Positions 41,616 to 53,081 of a stretch of DNA of 64,000 nucleotides are shown piece by piece. Position numbers and translations under genes: made by a program. Source of the stretch: Hyaloraphidium curvatum (lineage: Eukaryota; Monoblepharomycota; Hyaloraphidiomycetes; Hyaloraphidiales; Hyaloraphidiaceae); contig JAIVFI010000024.1 of the NCBI GenBank assembly GCA_025558095.1, positions 124,001 to 188,000 on the forward strand, read 5' to 3'. Numbering within the stretch: the stretch's first letter is position 1; each line of letters begins with the position of its first letter. The notes below the pieces were generated by a model. It made no database searches and had not been told where the DNA came from. It saw nothing but the letters and a program-made list of their open reading frames with translations.

Positions 41616-44600
41616 TCAGACAGAGTCCCCTTCCTTCTTCGCCCTGGCGGCCGCCTCCTGCTCCATCCGCTCCTTCTCCGCCGCCTCCCGCAGGAGCTTT
41701 TCCCGATTGCGCTTCTCCGTCCTGTAGAACAGGGTGTCCGGGTCCGTCACGATCGCGAGCGCGCGCTTCCACGCGGGCCGCAGGTACTCGAGGCCGACGA
41801 CGAACGAAGAGTTCATCCAGCCGAAGCCCTCGCGGGGGATGAACTTGAAGTCCGTGCCGACGTCTGGCCAACCGTGTCCGTCAGCAGCCGAAACGGGGAA
41901 GGGAGCGCGCCGCGGACTCACTTCCGTACTCCACGTTCACCTTGTGCGTCATGTTGACCACGTCGAACTTCTCCGGGACCACGCCGTTGAAGTCGACGAA
42001 GGACTTGGTGATGGTGTAGAGCCAGCGGTAAGCCCAGCGCTCGCCGATCTCGCGCATGCCGTACTTGGCGCAGCCCGCCCATGCCAGCATCTGGTGCGGC
42101 GCCCATCCGTACTGCAAAGCAAGTTCATCAGTCAGTTCGTGTCCAGGAAGGGCCAAAAGCAGCGGCTCACCGGGTAGTCCCACTGCCGATTCGGCCTGTC
42201 GAGCCCCACCCTCCCCCTGCTCTCCTCCGTCCCCGCCACGAGCCCGCCGACGACCTCGAACCTCCTCTTGGTCTCGTTCACCACCCGCTGCGCCTGCTCG
42301 GGCGTCGCCAGCCCCCCCCAGAGCGCCCACAGCGTCGTCACCGTCTCGTACACGTCCTGCGTCTCCTCGCGGACGTTGTAGTCGAAGAAGATGCCCTCCT
42401 TGGCGTTCCAGTTGTATTTGTTGACCTGCTGCCGGATGCGGCGGGCGATGAGGTGGAAGAGGGACGAGGTGGCGGTGACGGTGAAGTAGGGGCTGTCGGG
42501 ATGGTCCAGCTGAGCATCCCAGACGATCGGCGCGTCGGAAACGTCGCGGGCCAAGTCCGCGGGGAACTTTGGCCGCTCCTCGCCGTCCCCAGTGGCGGCC
42601 GCGGCCTCCTCGTGCACGCCGTTGGGCTGCGCCCCGCCCTGCGCCTCCGCCTCTGCCCTGCGGCGCTGCTGCTCTAGCTTCCAGCTTTCGATCTCGAGCA
42701 CCGCCTGGTCCGTCAGGTCGTCCAGCACCGCGATCGCCTGCGCCCACGACGAGTCCCACTCCGCCCCGTCGCCCAGCGCGGCCTCGACGGTGCCCGCGCG
42801 CGCGAGGTGCTCCCTGAACCGCCCGAACGCCTTCCAGTTGGCATCGTCGTCGCCCCTCCGCACGCGGAACCGGAAGCAGTCCCTAAAATCGTCCCTGACC
42901 ACGTCCGCGACGTCCATGGCGTAACGATACAGCAGGCTGTTGAGGTCGATCGTGGCGAGGTCGGCGCACTTGCGCTCGAAGCGGTAGGTCGTGTCGTGCC
43001 CCGACTCGCGCACCGCGCGGTCGTGCACAAAGTACTCGTCCAGGTCGGGATCGTCCACCTCCTCGGCCGCGTACTTGGCCTTGAACGTCTCGACGTCCAT
43101 GCCGTGGCGGTGCGCGTAGGGCTCCAGGATGTGGTCAAAGTGCGAGGACTCGGTCTCGGGGGGCATGCCGATGCCCTCGGTGTGGTAGCAGCTCAGGCCC
43201 GTGGCGGGGTCCAGCCGGGGCGCGGCGAGCCACACGCTGAGGAGCTCCTTGACGCAGGCGCGGAAGCACCGCGCCAGCCAGCGCTTGAGCTCGGGCTGGG
43301 TGTAGCTGGGCTTCTGCTCGAGCTTCTTGCGGACCTCGAGGACCATGTCGGTCAGGAAGGGGGGCTGGCTGCGGGTGAGGTAGTAGGAGCGGTTGGCGTT
43401 GAGGATCTTGTTGTAACTGTAGGGAAGGGATGGTAACGACGGAACCGAAGAAGCTGAGTGATTTTTCACTCACTGCTCGATCATGTAGACAAAGTTGTCC
43501 ACCATCGACTTGCCCAGCTCGATGCGACCGTCCAGAAGCAGGCCGAGCGTCTCGAAGTACGAGTCCCAGCCGTACCTGTGGGTCAGATGAACAGCCGCAG
43601 ATTGTGAGCAGCGCAAGACCATACACTTCCCGTCCTGAACCCACATCTCGTTGAACCTCCCCCCCGGTACCACGAACGGCACCCCCCTCGTCACAGCCTG
43701 CCCCGTCTTCCCATCCACCTGCGTCTTGAGCGCCAGCGACAGGATCCCCGGCCTGTCGTCCAGCCCCTTGACGTACCGCGGCGTGATGACCTCGGGCAGC
43801 ACCTCGACCTCGAGCCCCAGCCGCGGCCGCTCCTGCGCCACGCGGAGGTAGTACTGCTGCGCGGCCTTGTCGCGGAAGGGCACGTAGATCCGGCGGTGTT
43901 GCCCGGGCGAGCGGTTCTTGGGGTCGTCGGTGATGATCTCGAGGCCGTCGGCGTCGATGCGGCGGGTGAGCTCGTCCCAGAAGTAGTACTTGATCATGCG
44001 GTGCAGCCGCTCCACGGGGTTCTCGCTGAGCCGGTCCTCCGAGACGACGATGTACTTGCGGCCGTAGTCGCTGGCCAGTGCGAGCTCCTGCAGGAGGTTG
44101 GAGAGCATGTAGGTGCCGCGGACCTCGTGCTTCTTGTAGCCGCCCGAGGCGGCCGTGTTGAGCGGGAACACCTTGGGGCCGCGGTCCGTGACGGTGATCT
44201 GGAAGTCGCCGTCGCGGTCCTCCTGCGCCAGCAGGCGGCGCTGCACGTCCTCGACGTCGACGTAGAAGGAGCGCGGGCGGGTGACGAAGTTCTCGTCGTG
44301 CGAGGAGCGGCGGATGTGCGGGTCGCGCTGGCCGGACGCTTGGCGGCGGCGCGGGCCGGGGGGTGCCGGAAGCACGGGGGGGCCGACGGCCGGGGGGGAA
44401 GCGATGCCGTAGTGCATGGGGCTCTGGTCCGGGTCGCCGAGGTCGTCCGACCGCACGGGCGAGGCCGACCTGAAGGTACTCTGGCCCACGGTGGTGGACC
44501 TCTGCAGCCCCGAGACCGCGGTGGGCGGCGAGGCGGACACGTAGGTGCCCCCGGTCTCGCGCACGCTCTTGCCGCGGCCCAGGCTGGCTGTCAGGGTGCC

Positions 44601-45113
44601 CGACGGCACGCGGATGGGGCCCGCGCTCGCGGCCCTCGGCACGTCGGATGCTGCCTCGCCCCGCATGACCGATGCGAAGTTGTCCGACGAGCCGTAGCTG
44701 GGCTTCCTGGGGCCGTGGGTGCGCCTGCCCTCGTCGTCGAGGCGGTCCGGCGGCACTGCGATCTTGCTCTTGCGCCTCAGGATCGGCGGCGGGAAAGTGT
44801 CCCCCTCGAAGGCCTCTGCATTCAGCGCCGGGTTGCTTGCCCCGCGGCGCACGCTGCCCTGCGGCGCCAGCAGGCCGTAGCCGTGCGCCAGCGCGTGGTC
44901 CGGGTCGGGGTACGCGATCTCCTCCTCGACGAACGCGCGCCTCCGCTGCGACGAGGCCGCCGCGCGCGTCTGCCCGCCGAAAAGCTGCGCGGCGCGGGCG
45001 CCCTGCGCGCGGCCGCCCGACGACGTGTTCTTCCGGTGCACCGTCTTGCGCCGCGGGGGTGTTGGCGGGCCCTCTCCCTCGCCGGGACCGGGCGGCGATC
45101 GTCCCTCTTCCAT
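41616..45113 (-). CDS. neutral (calcium-regulated) trehalase, GH37
   Basis: Cleaves cytosolic trehalose to two glucoses when growth resumes or stress ends. Exons (minus): 45113-43645, 43575-43474, 43416-42171, 42111-41922, 41863-41616; an in-frame ATG at 45218 is an alternative start. The long N-terminus has basic phosphorylation-type sites (PPRRKTVHRKNTS, IRRSSHDENF). Next come the EF-like calcium site EDRDGDFQITVTD and the catalytic region: VRGTYMLSNLLQELALASD, FVVPGGRFNEMYGWDSYFE (complete only after splicing 43576-43644), HYNKILNANRSYYLTRSQPP and WDYPYGWAPHQMLAW. About 1,050 residues, longer than yeast Nth1. One extension is an insert with WKLEQQRRRAEAEAQGG before the C-terminal part. Phosphorylation control is inferred from the family. 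Confidence 0.93.
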
Positions 45114-45318
45114 GGCGGGCGTGCCGTTGCCCCGGACGATGCGGCTGCACGCGTGTCGGTCCGGAAGCTCGGAGAAGCCTGATGGGTTGCCGCGACGCCC
45201 GCTAAGCGGTGGACCCATAACAGACCAGTCCCAGGAAAACTCGGTTTAGAAACGCAGCCTAGATTTTCGAACAAACGGCACGCGCGTCGCTCGGCGCAGG
45301 ACACGGCGCGCCGGCGGC
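45114..45318. promoter_or_regulatory. short divergent promoter, trehalase and CPSF160
   Basis: About 200 bp separate the two divergent starts (100 bp if trehalase starts at 45218). No TATA box was recognised. Both transcripts must start within this interval or overlap it. Confidence 0.4.
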
Positions 45319-48300
45319 ATGTCGTCGCTGTTCTCGCTGTACCGCGAGGCGCTGCCGCCGTCGGTGATCACGCACGCCGTCGCGGCGAGCCTGACGGCGC
45401 CGGGCGCGCGCAACCTGGTGGTCGCAAAGTCGACGGTGCTCGAGGTGTACAACGTCGTCGAGACGGACGAGGAGGCGCCGGAAACGGCAAACGGCGAGCC
45501 ATCAAACGGCCACGGGGGCGTGATTTTCGATGCCGACGTGGGGGGCCCCGCGGCCGGACGCGCCTTGGCCGGCGAGGGCGAGAAGGAGGTGAATCCCGTT
45601 CCCATCCCCACCAATATCGCAACTGACGCCTCCTTTCCCCCCTTCTTGTTGCGATGGACGCGCCAGACGCGAAGAGGCGCACGCCTGGAGCTCCTCGTCC
45701 ACAAGAAGCTCCACGGCGTCATCACCTCGCTCGGCGTGGTCCGCACCGCAGTGGGGGCCGGCGCCGAGGACCGCGACAGCATCCTGCTCTCGTTCGCCGA
45801 CGCCAAGCTGTCGCTGCTCGAGTGGCAGCCCGGCACGCACGACCTGGTGACGGTGTCGATCCACTACTACGAGCGGGAGGAGCTCAAGTCGGACAGCAAG
45901 ACGCCGCACGCGCCAAAGATCCGGACCGACCCGTCGAACCGGTGCGCGGTGATGCAGGTGTACGGAGACAAGCTGGCGGTCGTGCCGTTCAAGCAGTCGG
46001 ACTTTGGCGGCGCGGGCGCGACGCTGGCCGGGTCGCGCTTCGCGCTCGACACGGACCTCGACAACGTCAGGTGGGGTTTGGGCCTGAAGCGCGAGTCGGA
46101 CAGCACTTTCTGACATCAGCTTCTTGTGCGGAACCCCACAGCAAACACCCGTTCTACCCCTCCTTCGTCGTGCCCTTTACGCAGATCGATTCCAAGATCC
46201 GCCACGTGATCGACATCGCCTTCCTCGACGGCTACTTCGAGCCCACCCTCGCCATCCTCTACGAGCCCCTCCCCACCTGGACCGCCCGCGTCGCCGCGCG
46301 CTACGACACCGTCTCCCTCGTCGTCGTCTCCCTGGACCTCTCCCGCCGGAGCTTCCCCGTGCTCTTCCACCACCCCCGCCTCCCGTACAACTCCTTCGCC
46401 CTGCACCCCCTCCCCGTCGCCGTCGGTGGCGTCCTCGTGCTTTCCCCGAACGGCCTCGTGCACGCGGACCAGACCTCCCTCCCCGGCACCTCGGTCGGCG
46501 TGAACCCGTACTGGGGCGCCGAGGAGAACAACGAGGGCGGGATGGACGTCGGCCCGCCGTCGCGGTACGGGCCCGCGGTGGTGCCCCCCGGGCCGCTGAG
46601 GATGGAGCCCAACGCGCTGTACCGCGCGCCCAACATGACGGTCGGTTACGAGGGGCTGGGGATCGCGTTCGCGGGCGGGTTCGCGGTGCAGGCGGATCCG
46701 GACACGCTGCTTTTGTGCACGAGGGAGGGGGAGCTGGTCAGGGTGGAGATGGTGGGGAACGAGGACGCGGGGAGGGGGTGGGGGAGGAGGAAGGGGGGGG
46801 TGAGGAGGTTCGTGGTGGAGAGGTGCGGGGTGAGGGTGCGGGGGGTGCCGGCGGTCGCGTGCGCGGTCGGGGAGATCGTGCGGAGCGGGCGGGAGGGGTT
46901 CGTTTTCGCGGCGCTGAGGGACGCGGACCCGGTGCTGTTCCGGTTCTACGAGGCCGAAGACGGGGACGGTTCGGGCGCGGGGAAGCGCCGGGCGGCCGAG
47001 GCCGAGGCGCCCCAGGCGAAGCGCCTCAAGGTGGCCGGTGATGCCGACGCCGATGACGATCTCTACGGGGACGACGGCGCGCCTTCAGCGGCCGCGGCGC
47101 CGCAGACCAACGGCGTCGGCGACCACGCCTTGGAGGGGGCCTCCCGGTTGCGTTTCTACGCCGCCGCGAACCTCACGAGCGTAGGCCCGCTAAAGGACAT
47201 CATCCTCTCCGCGCCGACTTGGTGGCCTTCGTCGGCCCTGCGGCCTTCGGACCAGGTCTTCCCCTACGCGCCCCAGGTCCCGCGGCGGGACATGGAGCTC
47301 CTTGCCTGCAGCGGCTCCGACGACACCTCGGGCACGCTCATCACCCTGCGCGAGAACGTGGCCCCCGTGATCATCGGATCCATGGCCGACATCGGGTTCA
47401 AGGTCAAGGAGATGTGGTCGGTCCGCGGGCCCGTCGCGCCGGCGCTGCCCGAGGGCATGTCCAAGGGCGCGATGGACGCGGAGCGGTACCACAAGTACTT
47501 GGTCATGTCTGGGGAGCGGAGGAAGGAGAAGGTGACGCTGGTCATGGACGCCTCGGGGGAGGAGCTCGTCTTCACGGACCGGGAAAAGTTCTTCCGGGAG
47601 GGCGCGACGGTCGACGTGGACACGGTGCTGTCGGGCACGCTGATCGTGCAGGTGCACACGGCAGGCGTGCTGGTGCTGGACATTGCGGGGAACCGGCTGC
47701 AGGAGATCCCCTCGGACCGGCTGAAGCTGTTTGGGGAGACGAAGGAGCGCGCGATCCGGGTCTGCGAGATCGAGGATCCGTACGTGCTGCTCACCATGTC
47801 GGACGGCGAGCTGGTCCTGCTGCAGGCCGATCCGGAGACGGACCGGCTGAAGGTCATCAAGGAGGTGGTGGTGAGTCGATTGGTATTGCGTTGTTGCCTG
47901 TCTCGCTTACAGCTTCGCGGCAGCCGCCTGCCGAGATGGCTTTCAAGACTTGCTGTCTTTACGCCTACAACTCCAAGCACCGGCGGCTGCTGACGCTCGA
48001 GCAGGTGCTCCAGGGGCTTCTGGACGATCCGACCGGGGCAAAAGCCTCGGGAACACTGCGGTCGAAAGAGGGTGCGTCGGGCAAAGCTTCGAAGCAGAAG
48101 AAGAAGCAGGCGCCGCAGCCGAAGAAGGTTGCGGACGACTACCTGGACGAGCTGGACCGGGACTTGTACGGGGGCGGCGGCGACCGGGAAGACGATCTTT
48201 ACGGGGACCAGGACGACGACGTGATGGAGCTATTCCCGGAGGACGACGAAGACGCGGCCGACGCGCATGTGGTCGACGATGATATGCCGGACGCTGGTAT

Positions 48301-50995
48301 CATCGTTCCGGAGGACAAGTCGGGCAACACGTATTGGTGCGCCGCCGTTCGGGACGACGGAGAGCTGGCGGTGGGATCCGGTCTTTGCGTGGCTCGAGTT
48401 TGAAGCTGATTTGCGTCGGCCCTCAGGTTTTTAGTATACCTGACTTCAAGCAGTGCTTCCGCTTCCCTCATTTCAGCTTGCTACCTGGAATGCTATATGA
48501 CCACGGTGTCGAGGCGGGCAGAGCCGGGCCGTCGGGAGCTGACGGCGATGCGGTTCCGGCAGCCAAAGTCGGCATTGACATTGTGGAGATCTTGATGGTG
48601 GACTTTGGAAGCGACGAGGCTACGCGGGATGTCTATCTCATGGCGCGGACGGAATCTGACGACCTCGTGATCTACAAGGGCTTCAATGCGCTGATCCGGG
48701 GCGACGACGGGACCGTGGACGCCGAGTCGCTCGCGACGGGCTTCACGCCGGCGGGTCTGGAGGACGAACGCTCGCGGGAGGCCCGGGACTTTGACGACAT
48801 CCACCCGCCAAACCGGTTGGCAACGCGGTTCGTCCGGGTCGAACAGCCTCACCTGCTGCGTGAATCGCAGTTTTACGTGGACGTCGAAAAGACGGACAAG
48901 GAGATTGCCGTGGAGTTGCCCGAGGATCCTACTTTTGTTCGGCGCCGATACATGCGCGTGGCCAACAAACTGCTCGGGCGCGAAGGCAGCGAGTACCAAG
49001 CTGTCTTCGTTGCCGGAGCCAGGCCGTGTATCATCACGGCACTGCGGACTTCCCACGCCGATTGCGGCGGGCTTTCCCTGCTCGATCCCGAGGACGCTGC
49101 GGGCGCAAAAGTGCTGGATCCCCCTTCCCGACGACATCCTACCAAACATCTCTGGATCCATCCCCTCACCTGCGACGGCGAGATCAAGTCCTTCGCCGCC
49201 TTTAACACACCAGCAGTGCAGCATGGCTTCGTCTACTTCAACCAGGCGGTGGGTGGCCCTGTTGACTTCGCTGAAGGTTCTCTGACTGTGGACCTTCAGA
49301 GCCTGTTGCGCGTCTGTCAACTGCCGTCACGCTACGACGCCGAATTCCACTGGCCGATTCGGAAGATACCCCTTGACCGAACTCCCCATCACCTCGTCAG
49401 CCATCCGTCAAGCGAGAAGGTCGTCTTGTCGTCCTCCAAGAAGGTCAACTTCCTTCTGCCTCGGGCCCAATATGCGGCCGCGGTCACCGCAGGCGTCATT
49501 GAGGATGGCGAGGAGTACAATGGCGCCATGCCGGACAAGGATCCCTTGGTCCCGAGTTCTGGGATGGATGCTCGCGGTGAGTACCTTGCTTCCGCGAATC
49601 TTTCCCAGCTGACGTGACTCGCTCTTCTCTTCCAGTTCCTGGCGCATACATGCCCCAAACGAGTGCCTACTCTCTCGAGCTCGTCTCCCCGATTACGTGG
49701 GAACCAGTTGACGTGCACGAGTTTGGCGAGTACGAGGTCGTCCTGGACGCCAAGCCCATCAGCTTTGAGTCCAAGCAGACCGTCAGCGGACGCAAACTCT
49801 ACATTGTGGTGGGCACCGGAATGCAGCGGTCAGAAGATCTGGCGGCACGTGGCAAGGTTCGTTCACCGTTTGCACTGGACCCAACGACGCTGATTCAACC
49901 GTCTCCAGCTTTATGTCTTTGAGATCATCGAGGTTGTGCCCGAGCCTGGGCGCCCGGAGACGAACCACAAGTTCAAGATGCTCTACCAGAGCGAGGAGAA
50001 GGGTCTCCCCGGCCCCGTGACGCAGCTGTGCCAGGTCAAGCAGTACGTCCTGGCCGCGGTCGGCAACCGGCTCATCCTGCACGAGTTCGAGGACGACGCC
50101 TTGAACGGAATTGCCTTCATCGACACGAACATGTATGTCACGGCGGCGTGCGCGCTGCGGAACCTCATGCTCGTGGGCGACTTGAGGAAGAGCATCTGGT
50201 TCATGGGATTCCAGGTGAGGGTGGCTGCGACTGGTACTGCTACGTCAGTTCTCACAAGGCTGCTTCCTTAGGAGGATCCCGCAAAGATCGGTTCTTTGGG
50301 AAGGGACATGTTGCCGATGCACGTCACGGCTTCCGAGTTCCTGATCGACTACAACTCGTTGTACTTCATCATCGGCGACGACGAGCGGAACATCATGGTC
50401 TACGCCTTTGACGAAAAGGGTGAGAGCGCGTCGTGGTTTGAGGATTGCGCTCGGAGTTCACCATGTCGCTTCAGATCCGACCTCGCTCGGTGGTTCCAAG
50501 CTCGTCCGAAAAGCCGAGTTCCATGTCGGCAACCGGGTTGAAAAGATGATCAGGATGCGGAAGGTTGGGCTTCCCAGGAAGAAGGGAGGCCCTGCTCCGA
50601 CCAGCAAGCAGCACGCGAGCATGCTGGCCAGCGCCGACGGCAGCCTGTCTTTCGTGATGCCGATCTCGGAGAAGATGTATCGGCGACTTCTTTCCCTGAG
50701 CACCCGACTGCTGAACGCTCTTCCTCACCCTGCCGGACTGAATCCTCGTGGCTTCAGGTGAGCAATTGGAACTGTTTTGAACCGAATCTGACTTTTCTCT
50801 AGGCGTGCTCACTCCCACATCGATCGCCTCACATCGGGATCGTCCATGCGGAACCCGATTGATGGCGATCTGCTTTTCCGCTTTGTTAGTCTGCCCTTCA
50901 ATCGGCAGAAGGAGCTTTCGCGATCGATCGGCTCTACCCTGGAACGGGTCCTGGACGACATGCTTGAAGTGGAGATGTCGGTTGACTACTTCTGA
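45319..50995 (+). CDS. CFT1: cleavage and polyadenylation specificity factor subunit 1 (CPSF160/Cft1)
   Basis: Largest scaffold subunit of the nuclear mRNA 3'-end cleavage/polyadenylation complex. Exons: 45319-45588, 45667-46070, 46142-47870, 47924-48370, 48427-49576, 49636-49856, 49909-50214, 50272-50419, 50475-50757, 50803-50995. About 1,700 residues of beta-propellers. Landmarks: MSSLFSLYREALPPSVITHA, RDSILLSFADAKLSLLEWQP, KHPFYPSFVVPFTQID, HYYEREELKSDSKTPH, ELLACSGSDDTSGTLITLR, VFSIPDFKQCFRFPHFS, LYFIIGDDERNIMVYAFDE and the C-terminal SLPFNRQKELSRSIGSTLE. The two acidic inserts (DDDLYGDDGAP and FPEDDEDAADAHVVDDD) are family-typical low-complexity linkers. The 45589-45666 segment is in frame but has donor, CTGAC branch and acceptor signals, so I treat it as an intron. 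Confidence 0.95.
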
Positions 50996-51175
50996 GTCTA
51001 AATGTAGCATTCCCGTGATATCCGTCAACGACTTTCTCCCGCAACTTGTCCGGATTCATGAGGCGCCCAGCGCGAGGTCAGCTCGCTCCTTTGAGACGCC
51101 CGAAATCGTGTCGATTCTCCAACCCTTCGAGCCGCCTCCCGAACCGCCTGCCCGCCTCCTGACCGCTTGAAAACG

Positions 51176-52093
51176 ATGGGCGACGAGGGCGGAGATGAGA
51201 AGCCTATCCACATCAACATCAAAGGTGGTAGCGGGCTCGTGGAGCTCCTGGGACCGCGGACGCGGCCGTTTCTCACCCCGGTGCTCTCGCCCGCCGCGTC
51301 GACACTGGAACCCTTGCGCGACGCCTGCACTCTCGTTTTCTGTTGGTTCTCGGTTTCCGTTGAGCAGGTCCGTGCGGGGAAGGGCTCCTGGATTACCGAC
51401 GACTCCGACGGTTCTGACTGCCATCGAAACGCCCATCGTTTCCCCCTCTCTCCCGCTGGTCTTTTGCCATCGCGAATCATTTCGTTTCTCTGCGGCGCGT
51501 AGTTATCGGCCAAGATCAGAACGAAATCGGTGGGGACGGGCGAAGGCACGGGGACCGCTCATCGACTGACGTCCCGGCCCTGCAGCGTTCAAGATCAAGC
51601 GGACGACGCAACTGAAAAAGCTCATGGTGCGGGATCCATTCCTTTTGGAGGATTGCTTTGGGTCCGATCAAGGGCGCTTGTCTGACTGCCTTCTCCCTGC
51701 ATCTCTCCTTGGACTTCGCCGAAACACATTCGACCACTGCTACCACGTCTAAAGGACGCTTACGTTGCGAAGACGGGAGTTGTGGGTATAGCTATTTGAA
51801 TCGTCGACCTCGAAAACGGAGGTCTGATCTTCGCGTCTACCAGGACCCGACGGCCATCCGTTTCCTCTACGAGGGACAAAGACTGCAGCCCGGCCAGACG
51901 CCCGACGAGGTTCGACAGATTCGAAACGTCCCTGGCGAGGAAACATTGTGCTGATCCTTCTTGCTTCTTTCCATCGCTGCTACGGCTTCTCGCGCTGTCG
52001 AATCACCGCCATGCCACCGGCTGTCCGCCGCAGCTTTCCATGGAGGACGAAGACATCATCCAAACAGCAGTGGAGCAAGTTGGTGGTCGGTAG
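51176..52093 (+). CDS. SUMO (Smt3/Pmt3-type ubiquitin-like modifier)
   Basis: Protein modifier attached to lysines in nuclear proteins. Exons: 51176-51224, 51503-51529, 51586-51626, 51755-51781, 51844-51909, 52034-52093. About 89 residues, the usual size. Segments: EKPIHINIK, VIGQDQNEI, AFKIKRTTQLKKLM, DAYVAKTGV, DPTAIRFLYEGQRLQPGQTP and MEDEDIIQTAVEQVGGR. The precursor therefore ends Gly-Gly-Arg-stop, so a SUMO protease needs to remove only one residue to expose the di-glycine. Exons 2 and 4 are 27 nt each. Introns of 278, 128 and 124 nt are long for this window. No contiguous open frame covers the gene, so it is easy to miss. Confidence 0.93.
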
Positions 52094-52317
52094 AAGGGAA
52101 CCCGGAGCCGCGGCCGGTGTATGCCGTTTGCGGATTCAGGATTGTCTTTCCAGCACGCCGTGAGCGTCTAGCTCGACGTCTGTCCGCTTGTCAGGTTTGT
52201 GCCATCGTCGATAACTGCTAAACGCGAGTGGTTTGAGGGTGAATGGAGCCAGCTTCCGCGGGGGGGTAGCCGAAGTGACCCAAACATCAAACGCTCTTCG
52301 CAATTCCGGTCGTCCCC

Positions 52318-53068
52318 ATGGACAATCTGGGCCAAGCCCGAGGCCCGGGCGGCACGAATGGCATGATTTTGCACAGCGCAAATCCTTCCCCGGCGCTGGT
52401 TTTTCGGCTTCAGGTGCTGGGGCTGGGCCTTCTTTTAGCGGACCTGCTCCTCTCGCTCTTCGCCGAGAGCACGCGACATTGGTTCGCCCTATGCACCACT
52501 ATCTTCGTGTGGGTCGTCAGGGGTCGCAACACCGTGAAAGGATCGGCACTTATGGCTGTTTCAGGCTGCAGGGACTAGCCGTCGTGGGGAACCTGCTCGT
52601 TACCGTTGGGCACCTGGTGCAGATGCGCGCCTACCGTTACGGGTTCCTTCGCGTACTGCTCCGAGAATATGCATCGGCTCTCACCATTTCTTTGGTGTAC
52701 CTCTGCTGTCTGGTGCTCGTGCGCATCGTCGAAATGGTAAGCGAACGCCAGCATCGAGAGAGTCTTCCCCCCCGAACCATCCGCAGTCTACGATCCGCTC
52801 CATGTGTTCGAACAATGGCTCTTGTGACATTTGGTCATCCTACACGACCGGACTTTACGCAGTGCAGCGGATTGCGGTGGTTGCCTATTACATTCTGTTC
52901 CTTCGCCAGGTGAGCGGCCCGGGAACAACCCGAGCTTGGACTTCAGGTTCATGTGCTTTGCAGGGAATCTTCCAATCATCGGACTTCAAGTTCTACGCTT
53001 CATGGCCCATGCAGTTCATGCTCTCGCCTAGCTTTGTGTTCGCCAACAACTTTCCCATGGCCCCTTGA
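52318..53068 (+). CDS. TMEM138-like ciliary transition-zone membrane protein
   Basis: Exons 52318-52508, 52565-52736, 52787-52909, 52964-53068, all in phase; about 196 residues. Four hydrophobic spans: ALVFRLQVLGLGLLLADLLL, LQGLAVVGNLLVTVGHLV, ALTISLVYLCCLVLVRIVEM and YAVQRIAVVAYYILFLRQ. Order, spacing and residues such as LQ...DL near the N-terminus, the conserved Trp before the fourth span and the closing QSSDFKFY segment resemble animal TMEM138 (compare its YQDSLWLR ending). TMEM138 is known to act at the base of cilia. Sequence identity is low, so the call is moderate. It is convergent with the EFHC1-like gene, 13 bp apart, which fits a ciliary or flagellar role. Confidence 0.68.
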
Positions 53069-53081
53069 CACGCCGAGGAAT

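Noticed and set aside
45589-45666. This segment as CPSF160 coding sequence
   Set aside because: It is in frame, but it breaks the family alignment and carries a donor, a CTGAC branch, a pyrimidine tract and an acceptor, so it was treated as an intron.
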